A DNA stretch of 64,000 nucleotides from Haloprofundus halobius (GCF_020097835.1 NZ_CP083666.1:806001-870000); one strand, 5' to 3'. Positions 24,560-34,167 are shown, counted from the first letter of the stretch. The notes: a model not told the origin generated them from the letters alone. Program-made: numbers and translations.

Positions 24560-25534
24560 ATGCTTCGCGACGCGCTGAACGCTCCCGCTCGCACGACAGA
24601 CGCGGTTCAGACGCTGTTTTTGGGCGGGTTTCTGACGTTGCTGGCGTTCTTGCTGCCGCTGGGGTGGCTGACGACGGTGGCGACCGTCCCGTTTCTCGTC
24701 GTCGCGCTTCCGGTGGTGTTTCTCCCGTCGTTGCTGCTCCGGGGGTACTACGTTCGGACGATGCAGGCGGGCCTTCGCGGCGCGGAGCGTGCGCCGTCGT
24801 TCGTCCGGTGGGGAGAACTGGTCCGAGACGGACTCCGTTCGTATTTCGTCGCGTTCATCTATCTGGTCCCTGTCATCGTGTTGTGGACACTCGTCGGCGT
24901 GACGGCAGTAGCGGTCGAACTGCGCCCCGTCGGCGGTCCGACCGGGTCGATGCTCGTGACGCTCTCGGCGGCGTCCGCGACGCTCCTGAGCGGACTCTAC
25001 CTTCCAGTTTTCGCGTACCTCTTTCCCGCCGCGCTCGTGACGTACGCCGCGACCGGGCGGCTCACCGCTGCGTTCGCCCCGCGGGCAGTCAGCCGAACCC
25101 TCCTCGACGGCGGATACGCGAAGGGGTGGGTGCTAGCGAGCGGTGTGCTCGTCGTCGCGCTGGCGGTCGGGGCTCCGACGTCGTTGTTTCTCGTCGGCGT
25201 GTTCGTCGTCTTCTACCTCCAGACCGTCGTTCACTCGGTGTACGGACTGGCGGCGCGGACGGCGCTCGGAGCGGAACTGGACGACGACGGACGGGTGCGC
25301 GTCGAACGAGCACAGCGCCGCCCGGAGGTCGAGGCGTCGGTTCAGGTCGGGCGGAGTGTCGGTCTCACCGACGGACGCGGAAGCGAGACCGACTCACCGG
25401 CGGACGGCGAAATTCGGGACGAGACCGAAGTCGGTGCCGACCGGAACGACGACGCGGGCGGCGACGACAATCGGAGCGACCGAGATGGACCCGATGACCG
25501 ACGTTTCGAGCGTGGGGAACGCGGAGAGCAGTGA
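24560..25534 (+). CDS. DUF4013 membrane protein (2 of 3), with acidic C-terminal extension
   Basis: A 324-residue copy of the same family: MLRDALNAPARTTDAVQTLFLGG, then loop RGAERAPSFVRWGELVRDGLRSY and GRLTAAFAP. About six to seven hydrophobic segments occupy residues 15-235. The last 90 residues are hydrophilic, rich in Asp, Glu, Arg and Gly, and absent from the other two copies. ATG at 24560 is chosen; a GTG at 24551 is three codons upstream. Confidence 0.8.
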   Translation: MLRDALNAPARTTDAVQTLFLGGFLTLLAFLLPLGWLTTVATVPFLVVALPVVFLPSLLLRGYYVRTMQAGLRGAERAPSFVRWGELVRDGLRSYFVAFIYLVPVIVLWTLVGVTAVAVELRPVGGPTGSMLVTLSAASATLLSGLYLPVFAYLFPAALVTYAATGRLTAAFAPRAVSRTLLDGGYAKGWVLASGVLVVALAVGAPTSLFLVGVFVVFYLQTVVHSVYGLAARTALGAELDDDGRVRVERAQRRPEVEASVQVGRSVGLTDGRGSETDSPADGEIRDETEVGADRNDDAGGDDNRSDRDGPDDRRFERGERGEQ

Positions 25535-25594
25535 GAGCGTTGCGACCAGCGCGGAGCGATACGATGAAACGACTCGCCCCGAAACGACGAGCGC

Positions 25595-26290
25595 ATGCTC
25601 CGGGAGTCGATTCGGTATCCGTTCGGCGGTGACGACGCCGCGGAGACGCTAATCGTCGGCGGTGGACTCCACGTCGCCACCGCCTTCGTCCCGCTGGTCC
25701 CGCTGGTGTTCGTTCTCGGGTATCTCGTCCGGGTGCTCGACGAGGCGAGCAGCGGCGGTTCGGCGGCGCTCAGAGACGGAACGCCGCCAACGTTCGACGA
25801 CCTCCGGGGACTCACAGCGGACGGAGTGAAAGCGACGCTGGTGGTCGGACTCTACTCGGCCGGACCGCTCGCCGTGCTGCTCGTGACGGTCGGCGGGGCG
25901 AGCGGTCTCTCGGCCGGAGCGCTGACGGGGACGGCGAGTCTCGGCGTTCTCGTCGGGTCGACGGCGGCGTTGTTCGCTGCGCTCGGCGTCGCGTACCTCC
26001 TCCCGGCGGCGCTCGTCGGATACGCGCAGTCGCGCCGCTTCCGCGCGGCGTTCGACCGGTCGACGCTTCGGGCGGCCACCGACGCTCGGTACTTCGTCGC
26101 CGTCGTCGCCGCCGGTGGACTTCTGAGCGCCGCCGCGGTAGTGGTGTCGATGGGCGCACCGCGGACGCTCCCCCGGTTCGTGGGTTTCTTCGTGCTGTTC
26201 TACGCTGAGGTCGCGGCGGCGGCGCTGGTCGGCCACGTCTGCGGCGAGAGCGTCCCGACGGAGCGGCCGGAACGGTCGGGGTCGGCGTAG
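25595..26290 (+). CDS. DUF4013 membrane protein (3 of 3)
   Basis: A 231-residue third copy: MLRESIRYPFGGDDAAETLIVGG, loop GTPPTFDDLRGLTADGVKATLVVGLYS, and RRFRAAFDRSTL. About six hydrophobic segments. Its N-terminal motif is closest to copy 1 (both keep RES..YP/TYVR plus Asp-Asp). The gap after copy 2 is 60 bases, so the genes may share a transcript. Next is Pelota after about 260 bases with no gene in them. Confidence 0.8.
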   Translation: MLRESIRYPFGGDDAAETLIVGGGLHVATAFVPLVPLVFVLGYLVRVLDEASSGGSAALRDGTPPTFDDLRGLTADGVKATLVVGLYSAGPLAVLLVTVGGASGLSAGALTGTASLGVLVGSTAALFAALGVAYLLPAALVGYAQSRRFRAAFDRSTLRAATDARYFVAVVAAGGLLSAAAVVVSMGAPRTLPRFVGFFVLFYAEVAAAALVGHVCGESVPTERPERSGSA

Positions 26291-26551
26291 TTGCACCGCT
26301 GATGTGGCTGAATGGCGAACTGGCGGTCGTCTCCTCTCCTGCGGGCGGCGACCGCGCTACAGCCTCGGCCTCGCTCCGAGCGAAATCGGAGCGACCCGCA
26401 GTCAATCTTCAACGCACGGGCGGGAGTGGCTCCGTCATCCGGGATAAGGGTTCGTCGTGTTCTCTCGTGGGGGAGCGTCGCGGGAGTCGGTCTGGTGTCG
26501 TCGACTACGGCGATGCAAAGCCACCTTAACCCCCGAGAGCGAGAGTCGAGT

Positions 26552-27619
26552 ATGCGAATCGCAGGCCGTGGTCGCGGCGAGGAGGGGCGCGAGCGCATCA
26601 CGCTCGTCCCCGAGAACGTCGACGACCTCTGGCATCTCTCGTACGTGCTCGAACCCGGTGACCACGTCTCCGGCGACACGACCCGCCGCATCCAGCGTGA
26701 CGACGACCAGATGCGCGACACCGGCGGCGAGCGCGAACACCTCCACATCACCCTCGAAGTCGAGGACGTGGAGTTCGCCCGCTTCGCCAACCGACTGCGC
26801 GTCAGCGGCGTCATCGTCGGTTGTTCCCGCGAGGACCAACTCGGCCACCACCACACGCTCAACGTCGAGGAGCGCGGCGAGATAACCATCGAGAAACGGT
26901 TCAAACCGGACCAGATCGACCGCATCGAGGAGGCCGAGCGCGCCACCGAGAACCCCGACGTGGTCATCGCTACCGTCGAGGAGGGCGAGGCGTACATCCA
27001 CACCGTCGCCCAGTACGGCACCGAGGAGTACGCATCGTTTACGGCTCCGACGGGGAAGGGTGAGTACGCCCGCCCGCGGAGCGAACTGTTCGACGAACTC
27101 GGGTCGGCGCTGTCGCACGTCGACGCCGACACCGTCATCCTGGCTGGACCGGGTTTCACGAAGCAGGACGCCCGCGACCACATCGCCGACAACTACCCCG
27201 AGGTGGCCGAGAAGCTGACCACCGTCGACACCGCGAGCGTCGGGGACCGCGGCGTCCACGAAGTGTTGAAGCGCGGCGCGGTCGACGACGTACAGAAGGA
27301 GACGCGCATCGCCCGCGAGGCCGAGCGCATCGACGACCTGATGGAGCGAATCGCCGAGGGCGCGAAGGCCGCCTACGGCGTCGAACAGGTGGCGCAGGCC
27401 GCGGAGTTCGGCGCGGTCGAGGAGCTCCTAATTTTGGACTCCCGCCTGCGCGACGAGCGACAGGGCCGCGGCGACTGGGAGCGCGACGTCAACGAGATAA
27501 TCGAGACGGTCGAGCAGAAAGGCGGCGAGGTGACCGTCTTCTCCGCAGAGTTTCAACCGGGCCAGCAGTTGAAAAACCTCGGCGGCATCGCGGCGCTCTT
27601 GCGGTACCGGTTGGAGTAA
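26552..27619 (+). CDS. pelA: mRNA surveillance protein Pelota
   Basis: A 355-residue Pelota (Dom34) homolog. The N-terminal domain (about 1-130) is the Sm-like RNA-binding domain starting [27 protein letters not shown]; the middle and C-terminal domains resemble eRF1 domains 2 and 3 ([32 protein letters not shown]). There is no GGQ, so it does not hydrolyse peptidyl-tRNA. It works with aEF1A or aABCE1 to split stalled ribosomes. Its place downstream of rqcH makes a ribosome-rescue cluster. The C-terminal part ([23 protein letters not shown]) is full length. Confidence 0.92.
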   Translation: MRIAGRGRGEEGRERITLVPENVDDLWHLSYVLEPGDHVSGDTTRRIQRDDDQMRDTGGEREHLHITLEVEDVEFARFANRLRVSGVIVGCSREDQLGHHHTLNVEERGEITIEKRFKPDQIDRIEEAERATENPDVVIATVEEGEAYIHTVAQYGTEEYASFTAPTGKGEYARPRSELFDELGSALSHVDADTVILAGPGFTKQDARDHIADNYPEVAEKLTTVDTASVGDRGVHEVLKRGAVDDVQKETRIAREAERIDDLMERIAEGAKAAYGVEQVAQAAEFGAVEELLILDSRLRDERQGRGDWERDVNEIIETVEQKGGEVTVFSAEFQPGQQLKNLGGIAALLRYRLE

Positions 27620-27723
27620 CGCGACAGCCCCGTTCTTAAGACCGGCAATCGGCCGTCTCCACCCTCGCGAACACGTCACGAGGTGGGGATGACGCTTTTG
27701 CATCTCGAACCCTACACGTTTCC

Positions 27724-28167
27724 GTGGCGCGCCGCAGCGGAGTCCGACGAACGGTATCCGACCGCTTCGAGCGATGGTTCGACTTCGTCTTCTTCGCGGG
27801 GATGGAAGTGTCGTTTCTCGCGCTGCCGGTGCTCGTGCTCCTGCTGGGCGTTCGCCCCATCGGGCCGGTGTCGGCGGCGGCGTTGGCGTCGCTTTCGACC
27901 ACCGTGTTCGCCGCCGGGAGTTTCCGCGGCCGGTATCTCGACGTCGGTGCGTGGCCGCGCGTCGGCCAGATCCGAACGATGCCGGTTCGATCGGCGTACT
28001 ACGGCGGTGTCGTCGGTATCGGGACGTATCTCGGGACCGAGGCCTACCTCCGAACCGGCGTCGGGTGGGCTGTCGTCGTCGTCCCCGCCGTCCTCTCGGT
28101 AGTCGCGCTAGCGGCGTTACCGCGGGTCCTCGACGCGCTGTTTCACGTCTCCAGAGTGAGCATCTGA
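27724..28167 (+). CDS. Uncharacterised small membrane protein
   Basis: A 147-residue protein with about four hydrophobic segments (residues near 22-42, 48-66, 94-110, 115-135). No domain recognised. The GTG at 27724 is the best start because the first residues (MARRSGVRRTVSDRFERWFDF) give a positive cytoplasmic head before the first segment; an ATG at 27799 would lie inside that first segment. It is located downstream of Pelota and convergent with the ornithine cyclodeaminase-like gene. Confidence 0.65.
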   Translation: MARRSGVRRTVSDRFERWFDFVFFAGMEVSFLALPVLVLLLGVRPIGPVSAAALASLSTTVFAAGSFRGRYLDVGAWPRVGQIRTMPVRSAYYGGVVGIGTYLGTEAYLRTGVGWAVVVVPAVLSVVALAALPRVLDALFHVSRVSI

Positions 28168-28252
28168 CGGCGGTTCGGCGTCGAATCGGCGTCTCGGTCA
28201 CGCGGCGACCGGCCACCGTTACTCGTCGGACGACGCCGCAGTCACCGTGTCA

Positions 28253-29251
28253 TCACTCGCCCGTGAGCGCCTCGCTGGCCGGCGCGAAGTCGATGCTCGT
28301 CCCCAAACCCTCCTCGCGCGCTCTCTCGTACAGCATGTACGCGGAGGCGACCGTCTCGATGCCGGTCCCGCCACTATCGAACAGCGTAATCTCCCCGTCG
28401 CCCTCGCGACCCGCCGCCTCGCCCGCGACGACCTCGCCGAGTTCGGCATAAATGTGGTCCTCGGTGACGACGCCTTCCTCCATCGCGTGGAGGAACGACC
28501 CGGCGTCTCTCGTCGCGCGCGCCCGGAGGTCGGGGACGTACTTCGAGCGCTCGATGGTCGTCGTATCGACCTCCCGTTTGTGCGCGCTGTACTGGCCCAT
28601 CGCGGTGACGTGCGTTCCCGGTTCGAGCAGGTCGCCGTCGAACACCGGTTCCGAAGCGTTCGTCGCCGTGACGACGACGTCCGCGCCTTCGACGGCGGCG
28701 GCGCTGGAGGCGACGGCGGCGACGCTCGCGTCGAGCAGTCGGTCCATCTCTCCGGCGAACGACTCACGATGCTCCTTCGTCGGCGAGTACACCCAGACGG
28801 TGTCGACGTCGCGGACCGCGGCCGTCGCGCGCAACTGTCCGCGCGCTTGCGCGCCGCTGCCGATGATGGCGACCGACTCGGCGTCGTCGCGGGCGAGGGC
28901 GTCGACGGCGACGCCGCCCGCCGCACCCGTCTTGAACGGGTTCATTCTCGCACCGTCGAGTAACGCGAGCGGTTCGCCCGACTCGGCGTCGAAAAGCGGC
29001 GTCATGAACCACGCGTCGCGCTCGCCAAAGCCGGCGGCGTACGTGTAACCGCCCATCGCACCGGTCTCCGGCAGGACGGCGGCGTACGTGGTCAGCATCC
29101 CCGGAGGGTCGTCGTTGGTGAGCTTCGTCCGCGGTTCGGCGGGTGCGCCTTCGCCGCGCTGGCGGTAGCCTTCTCGGACCGCCTCGACGTACTCTGTAGG
29201 CGTCGCGAGTCCGGCGACATCGTCGCTCGTGAGAAACAGCGCGTCTGTCAT
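28253..29251 (-). CDS. Ornithine cyclodeaminase/mu-crystallin family enzyme
   Basis: A 332-residue Rossmann-fold oxidoreductase. NAD(P)-binding loop VAIIGSGAQARGQLRA, then the family pattern RMNPFKTGAAGGVAVDALARDD and VVVTATNASEPVFDGDLLEPGTHVTAMGQYSAHKREVD. The group includes ornithine cyclodeaminase, alanine dehydrogenase and imine reductases; which reaction runs here is not clear. The ATG at 29251 (MTDALFLTSDDVAGL) is chosen, as the sixteen codons before it read as promoter (TATA-like CGTTTTTAGGC on the minus strand). Confidence 0.85.
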   Translation of the reverse strand: MTDALFLTSDDVAGLATPTEYVEAVREGYRQRGEGAPAEPRTKLTNDDPPGMLTTYAAVLPETGAMGGYTYAAGFGERDAWFMTPLFDAESGEPLALLDGARMNPFKTGAAGGVAVDALARDDAESVAIIGSGAQARGQLRATAAVRDVDTVWVYSPTKEHRESFAGEMDRLLDASVAAVASSAAAVEGADVVVTATNASEPVFDGDLLEPGTHVTAMGQYSAHKREVDTTTIERSKYVPDLRARATRDAGSFLHAMEEGVVTEDHIYAELGEVVAGEAAGREGDGEITLFDSGGTGIETVASAYMLYERAREEGLGTSIDFAPASEALTGE

Positions 29252-29350
29252 ACCCGTCGCAACGGACGCGACGCCTAAAACCGTGCGGGCGTCGGCCAAA
29301 CGAACGCCTCGCTACGAGTACTGGACAGAAGGAGCGTACGAGCGAAGAAC

Positions 29351-29413
29351 GAGAGAGAGGAGAGAAGAGGAGAGGAGAGAAGAGAAGAGAAGAGGAGAGA
29401 AGAGGAGAAAGGA
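29351..29413. repeat. 63-base uninterrupted purine tract
   Basis: All bases from 29351 to 29413 on the plus strand are G or A, in irregular repeats of GAGAA, GAGGA and GAGAG. It follows the stop codon of the small membrane protein gene on the minus strand, where it reads as a C/T tract. Such tracts can form triplex (H) DNA and slip in replication; on the minus strand the C/T tract could also end a transcript. Confidence 0.8.
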
Positions 29414-29424
29414 CGGGGACGGAC

Positions 29425-29649
29425 TCAGTCGGCGTTGAGCGGCTGGGTGTTGGCGCTCTGGGAGGCCGCAACCGGTTGACTCTCCACCGGGCCGTTGACG
29501 AACAGCGCGTGACCCATGATGCCGACCGAGCCCATCGCCGCGATGGGGACGGCGGTCGTGAGACCGACGCCGGCGATGGTGAGTATTGCAGTAACGCCGA
29601 ACAACACGAGCGGAATGAGTCCAAGAACGTAGTCGTAGTATCCCGTCAT
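29425..29649 (-). CDS. Small two-helix membrane protein
   Basis: A 74-residue protein with two hydrophobic segments (about residues 8-26 and 33-50: LIPLVLFGVTAILTIAGVG and AVPIAAMGSVGIMGHALFV) and a polar, Ser/Gln/Asn-rich C-terminal tail of about 22 residues (NGPVESQPVAASQSANTQPL). No domain recognised. A minus-strand TATATAT stretch near 29675-29683 sits about 30 bases upstream of the ATG. Confidence 0.7.
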   Translation of the reverse strand: MTGYYDYVLGLIPLVLFGVTAILTIAGVGLTTAVPIAAMGSVGIMGHALFVNGPVESQPVAASQSANTQPLNAD

Positions 29650-29924
29650 AATGTATTACAAAGTATGCACGGGGGATATATAATTCTTTCCTATGACTGA
29701 AAGGCAACCACAGCAAAATTACCACATGGGATTTTCATAAGTTATGGAGATATGGACCCGCTGCACTTCGAACGCGACACTCAGAGGCGGAGCCGTTCGA
29801 CTACCATCTGAACGCTTCTATCGGCTGTTTTCGGCAGGTATTCCTACCCACACCCATGGATCTATATGCCACGGTCGGTGAATTCCGCTCGTGTAACCAT
29901 CGCGCTATTCTCGGGTCGTCGGCC
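29650..29924. other. AT-rich, gene-free stretch
   Basis: Divergent region between the small membrane protein and the MFS gene. It is much more AT-rich than its surroundings (GGGATATATAATTCTTTCC, ACAGCAAAATTACC) and has no open frame of coding quality. It holds the minus-strand promoter described above. Confidence 0.5.
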
Positions 29925-29957
29925 GTCGACAGGTGGGGTCGACTGTCGACAGGTGGG
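29925..29957. repeat. Direct repeat GTCGACAGGTGGG x2
   Basis: GTCGACAGGTGGG occurs at 29925-29937 and again at 29945-29957, a 20-base period, about two helical turns. It lies about 45-75 bases upstream of a GAGTTAAACC TATA-like box (30001-30010) for the MFS gene, so it may be a regulator-binding site. Confidence 0.5.
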
Positions 29958-30034
29958 ACCGACTTCCGAGAGGGGGAGTCGTCCGGCTTGCCCCCATCGG
30001 AGAGTTAAACCCTTCAGTCGTTAGAATCTCCAGC

Positions 30035-31354
30035 GTGAACCGTAACGACCGTTCGATCGTGGCGCTCGTGATGCTCGCTCACGGGATGGTCCACACCTAC
30101 GAGTTGTCCGTTCCCATCTTCGTCACTATCTGGCTGAGCGAGTTCAGCGTCATCGACCTCGGTATCGCGCAGTTCCCGGTGAACGAGGCGACGCTCGGCC
30201 TCGTCGTCACCGTCGGCTACGGCCTCTTCGGTCTCGGCGCGCTCCCCGGCGGCGTACTCGTCGACCGACTCGGCTCACGGCGTCTCATCACGCTCTGTTT
30301 GCTCGGCATGTCGGCGTCGTTCTTCGTCCTCGGCGTCGCGCCGAGCGTCATCGCCATCGCCTTCGCGCTGTTGTTGTGGGGTGCCGCTGCGAGCGTCTAC
30401 CATCCCGCCGGACTGGCGCTCATCAGCAAAGGCGTCGAAGAGCGCGGGACCGGGTTCGCCTACCACGGTATCGCCGGAAACGTCGGCATCGGACTCGGCC
30501 CGCTTTTGGCTGCCATCCTGCTCCTGTTCGTCGACTGGCGCGTCGTCGCGGTCGTGCTCGCCGTTCCGGCGTTACTGGCCGCCCTGTTTGCCTCCCGCGC
30601 CGAGTTCGACGAGACCGCCGCCGTCAGCGGCGCGGCAGCGGAGACCGACGGCGGCTCGAAGGCGGATGCGGGCGTCGAGTCGTGGGCCGAGTTCGTCACC
30701 GAGTCGAAGCGACTGTTCGCCGGGAGTTTCGTCTTCGTCTTCGTCGTCGTGATGTGTTCGGGGCTGTACTACCGCGGCGTCCTCACGTTCCTCCCGCAGT
30801 TGCTCGCCGGACTGCCGGGCGTCGATCCGGTGCCGCTGTCGGCGTTCGTTCCCGAGAGTCTGCTCTCGTCGGTGGGGTTGGAAACCTCCGGAGACAGCCA
30901 ACTCAACCCCGAGCGGTACATCTACTCGGGGCTACTCATCATCGGCGTGTTCGGCCAGTACGCCGGCGGGAAACTGACCGACAGCGTCGCACCCGAGAGA
31001 GGAATCGCAGGCGCGTTCGGCGCGCTCGCCGTGCTCGCGCTCGTCTTCCTCCCGGTGGCGAACCTCGGTATCGTGCCGCTTCTGGCGGTCGCGGCCGTGC
31101 TCGGCTTCTCGCTGTTCGTCGTCCAACCGCTGTATCAGGCGACCGTCGCCGAGTACACGCCCGCGGGGACGCGCGGCCTCTCGTACGGCTACACGTATCT
31201 CGGCGTCTTCGGCGTCGGCGCGCTCGGCGGCGCTATCGCGGGCGCGATTCTCGAATACGCCTCCCCGGGTGCGCTGTTCGTGACCCTCGCCGGGTTCGCC
31301 ACCGTCGCGTCGCTCGTCGGCGTGTATCTCTCGCGGAACGCGTCGACGGTCTGA
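30035..31354 (+). CDS. MFS transporter
   Basis: A 439-residue protein with about 12 hydrophobic segments. The A-motif loop is LPGGVLVDRLGSRRLITL, and a soluble central loop of about 40 residues (GAAAETDGGSKADAGVE) joins the halves. It resembles fosmidomycin-resistance/multidrug or sugar-like MFS proteins of haloarchaea (WGAAASVYHPAGLALISKG). The GTG at 30035 is used: VNRNDRSIVALVMLAHGMVHT is a good first segment, and the 34 codons before it read as promoter DNA, including the direct repeats. Confidence 0.8.
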   Translation: MNRNDRSIVALVMLAHGMVHTYELSVPIFVTIWLSEFSVIDLGIAQFPVNEATLGLVVTVGYGLFGLGALPGGVLVDRLGSRRLITLCLLGMSASFFVLGVAPSVIAIAFALLLWGAAASVYHPAGLALISKGVEERGTGFAYHGIAGNVGIGLGPLLAAILLLFVDWRVVAVVLAVPALLAALFASRAEFDETAAVSGAAAETDGGSKADAGVESWAEFVTESKRLFAGSFVFVFVVVMCSGLYYRGVLTFLPQLLAGLPGVDPVPLSAFVPESLLSSVGLETSGDSQLNPERYIYSGLLIIGVFGQYAGGKLTDSVAPERGIAGAFGALAVLALVFLPVANLGIVPLLAVAAVLGFSLFVVQPLYQATVAEYTPAGTRGLSYGYTYLGVFGVGALGGAIAGAILEYASPGALFVTLAGFATVASLVGVYLSRNASTV

Positions 31355-31393
31355 GTTCGGGTCGACCGTCGAGAGACGAACCGAGTTCGGTTT

Positions 31394-31813
31394 TCAGCGA
31401 ACCTTGAAGACGAGCCACCGCCAGACGCCGAGTCCGACGCCGACAGTGACGAGCGAGATGACGATGAAGACGGGGTCCGCGCCGCCCTCGAAGAACGGCG
31501 AGGCGCGGATGCCGAGGCCGACGATGTCCGCCGGAACCCACGAGCGAATCGCGAGCGGAATCGACGCCTTCGCCGACTCACCCGCCCCGGCGGAGTACGC
31601 CCCGATGAGCGGCGCGCAGATGAACCAGCCGATGTAGAACGGTACGAGCGTCGAGAGCCAACCGACGGGGTCGGCCGTGAGGTAGGAGACGTCGTTGTGC
31701 ATGACGACGCCGAACGTCAACACGAGGCCGATGACGAGCAGGTCGCCGACAGCCAAGGGCAGCGTTCCCCGGTCGATTCGTTGGTCCCAGAACGATTCCG
31801 ATTGGGTGGCCAT
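31394..31813 (-). CDS. DUF3054 membrane protein
   Basis: A 139-residue protein with four hydrophobic segments. The family pattern is visible: [19 protein letters not shown] near the N-terminus and [17 protein letters not shown] in the second segment, then [21 protein letters not shown]. No biochemical function is known for DUF3054. Convergent with the MFS gene and divergent from the GNAT gene. Confidence 0.8.
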   Translation of the reverse strand: MATQSESFWDQRIDRGTLPLAVGDLLVIGLVLTFGVVMHNDVSYLTADPVGWLSTLVPFYIGWFICAPLIGAYSAGAGESAKASIPLAIRSWVPADIVGLGIRASPFFEGGADPVFIVISLVTVGVGLGVWRWLVFKVR

Positions 31814-31958
31814 ATCGGGTGATTCGTACGGGGCCTAATGATTGTCCGGTTTGTCGGTTGGCGCGTGAGAAAGTGGCATACAGATCGCGCCGACGCGGTC
31901 TCCGAAGTTCGCCGACGCGACCGGGCGGCCTTTTGTCGCAGCGAGCGAATCCGACAGT

Positions 31959-32558
31959 ATGGAGTTCCTCGTGCTCGGCTGGCCGGAAGACGGGCCGACG
32001 CTGCGCCTCGACTACCGACAGTTCAGCTACGCCGGAAAGTTCGTCATGTCGAACACCGGGAAGGCAGTCGTCCGCGACGAGGAGCGAGGGGCCGATCAAG
32101 CGGTCGCAGACGACGAGTTCGATCGCGACGTGCTCGCCGCAGTCGCGTTCAACGAGGACCGAACCGACGCCTCGACGCTCTGGATTCGCTACGTCACCGT
32201 CCGCGAGGACCGCCGCGGCGACCGACTCGGACCGAAACTCGTCGCGTTTCTCGTGGAACGAGCGAGGGAACGAGGGTACGACCGACTCCGCATCGCCGTC
32301 AACAACCCGTTTGCCTACGAGGCGCTGTACAGGGCCGGATTCGCGTACACCGGACGGCAGACCGGGTTGGCAGAGTTGGTGTTGGAGCGAGCGTTGGTCG
32401 ACGAGAGACGAGGAGACAGAGACCGCGAGGCGTACCAATCCGGCTTGGACGCATACCGCGGCCGCGACCTCGGCGACGGCGAGCGGGCGTTTCTCGAATC
32501 CGAGGAGAGAGCCGACCCGCCGGGGCGTATCGAGGCCCCCGAAAGTGGGGACGTTTAA
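31959..32558 (+). CDS. GNAT-family N-acetyltransferase
   Basis: A 199-residue acyltransferase. The acetyl-CoA site is in [36 protein letters not shown] (motif A, R/Q-x-x-G-x-G/A variant: RRGDRLG), followed by [19 protein letters not shown] (motif B). The C-terminal 50 residues are hydrophilic. The substrate is unknown. It ends 25 bases before FEN-1 and is likely in the same transcript. Confidence 0.8.
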   Translation: MEFLVLGWPEDGPTLRLDYRQFSYAGKFVMSNTGKAVVRDEERGADQAVADDEFDRDVLAAVAFNEDRTDASTLWIRYVTVREDRRGDRLGPKLVAFLVERARERGYDRLRIAVNNPFAYEALYRAGFAYTGRQTGLAELVLERALVDERRGDRDREAYQSGLDAYRGRDLGDGERAFLESEERADPPGRIEAPESGDV

Positions 32559-32583
32559 CTCGGAGACGGTCCAACGTCGCCCA

Positions 32584-33564
32584 ATGGGAAACGCAGCGTT
32601 GCGCCAGTTGGCGGCGCTCTCGGAGGTGTCGTTTGACGATTTGGACGGCCGAATCGTCGCCGTCGACGCGCACAACTGGCTCTACCGGTATCTGACGACG
32701 ACCGTGAAGTGGACCCGCGACGAGGTATACACGACGGCAAACGGAGAGGAAGTCGCAAACCTCGTCGGCATCGTTCAAGGGTTGCCTAAGTTCTTCGAGC
32801 ACGACCTCGTCCCCGTCTTCGTCTTCGACGGCGGGGTGACGGAGTTGAAAGACGACGAGGTGGCCGAGCGACGCGAACAGCGCGAGAAAGCCGAGGAACG
32901 GCTCGAAGACGCACGCGAGCGCGGCGACCACATCGAAGTCGCGCGCCTCGAAGCACGCACGCAGCGACTGACGGGCGTCATCCAGCAGACCAGCCGTGAA
33001 CTGCTCGACCTGCTCGACGTCCCCTACGTCGAAGCACCCGCCGAGGGCGAGGCGCAGGCGTCGTACATGGCTCGGCGCGGCGACGCCGACTACGTCGGTA
33101 GCGAGGACTACGACACCCTGCTGTTCGGTGCGCCGCTGACGCTCCGCCAGCTAACGAGTTCGGGCAACCCCGAACTGATGGATTTGGACGCGACGCTCGA
33201 CGAACACGACCTCACCTACGAGCAACTCGTCGACGTTGGCATCCTCTGCGGGACGGACTTCAACCCGGGTATCGACGGCATCGGTCCGAAGACGGCGCTC
33301 ACGTTGGTGAAAGAACACGGCGACCTCTTCTCGGTGCTGGAGGCGCGCGGCGAGCACGTCGAGTTCGCCGATCGCATCCGCGACCTCTTCTTGGACCCGC
33401 CGGTCACCGACGAGTACGAGTTCGACACCGACCTCGACCCCGACGTCTCGGCGGCGCGCGCGTACGTCACCGAGGAGTGGGAGGTCGACGCCGACGAGGT
33501 CGAACGCGGCTTCGACCGCATCGACGACGCGCTCAGTCAGACGGGACTCGACCGCTGGACCTGA
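32584..33564 (+). CDS. fen: Flap endonuclease 1
   Basis: A 326-residue FEN-1/XPG nuclease that removes 5' flaps in Okazaki fragment maturation and repair. Metal-binding acidic residues lie in [51 protein letters not shown] and [21 protein letters not shown] (H3TH). The C-terminus ends QTGLDRWT, which fits a PCNA-interacting box. The start ATG is just after a TATA-like GTTTAACT. Length is normal for archaeal FEN-1. Confidence 0.95.
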   Translation: MGNAALRQLAALSEVSFDDLDGRIVAVDAHNWLYRYLTTTVKWTRDEVYTTANGEEVANLVGIVQGLPKFFEHDLVPVFVFDGGVTELKDDEVAERREQREKAEERLEDARERGDHIEVARLEARTQRLTGVIQQTSRELLDLLDVPYVEAPAEGEAQASYMARRGDADYVGSEDYDTLLFGAPLTLRQLTSSGNPELMDLDATLDEHDLTYEQLVDVGILCGTDFNPGIDGIGPKTALTLVKEHGDLFSVLEARGEHVEFADRIRDLFLDPPVTDEYEFDTDLDPDVSAARAYVTEEWEVDADEVERGFDRIDDALSQTGLDRWT

Positions 33565-34017
33565 CTACCGGAGTTCGACGGAGACGATTTCTGCGGGCGT
33601 TCTCCCCCGGCGGCGGTACCGCGGGCCGCCCGCACCGTCGTCGTCGCTGCCGTCGCTGTCGTCGCCGCGTTCGACCTCGAAGACGCGAAGCGAAATCACG
33701 AGTCGACCGGGTTCGAGCGTCGCTCTGAGCACCGGACCCGTCGCGGTGACGACCACGTACGGCGGTGCGGCCACGGGCGGTGCCGCGAGTTCCTCCCCCG
33801 CGGCGTCGACGCAGCGAGCGAGCAGACCCGGCAACCGTCCGGTGACACCCGTCCCGGTGAGGACGGCTTCGAGCGGCGGAACGAGACGTTCGCGGTCACG
33901 CGTCGTCTCGCTGGACCATCCGGCGGCGACGGCGTCCGCACAGTCGACGATCGCGTCGAGGAGGTCGGACTCCTCGGAGAGCAACTGCGTTCGAACGCGA
34001 TCGGTGGGAGACGACAC
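33565..34017 (-). CDS. Uncharacterised 150-residue protein
   Basis: A soluble protein with an N-terminal helical half (VRTQLLSEESDLLDAIVDCADAV...) and a C-terminal beta-rich half (PPYVVVTATGPVLRATLEPGRLVISLRVFEVERG) with an acidic Gly/Asp insert (DDSDGSDDDGAGG). No domain recognised. It starts at GTG 34017. Its stop codon directly abuts the FEN-1 stop (convergent). Confidence 0.65.
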   Translation of the reverse strand: MSSPTDRVRTQLLSEESDLLDAIVDCADAVAAGWSSETTRDRERLVPPLEAVLTGTGVTGRLPGLLARCVDAAGEELAAPPVAAPPYVVVTATGPVLRATLEPGRLVISLRVFEVERGDDSDGSDDDGAGGPRYRRRGRTPAEIVSVELR

Positions 34018-34167
34018 GCGGAGTGCTCACACTACGAGTACAAAACGGTTGACCACCGGAAGCGACGTACTGGCCCGGGAACCGACCGGTTCCGACGGGC
34101 GAGAGTCGGATTGGTTATGAACGCTAGTTTATGTTTTTGCGTGACCATCACACGACTGTTGAGTACC

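Noticed and set aside
26291-26551. Possible tRNA or small RNA between the third DUF4013 gene and Pelota
   Set aside because: No cloverleaf arms with a T-loop consensus could be found by eye.
29338-29418. CRISPR-like repeats in the purine tract
   Set aside because: Irregular simple repeat without spacers or constant unit.
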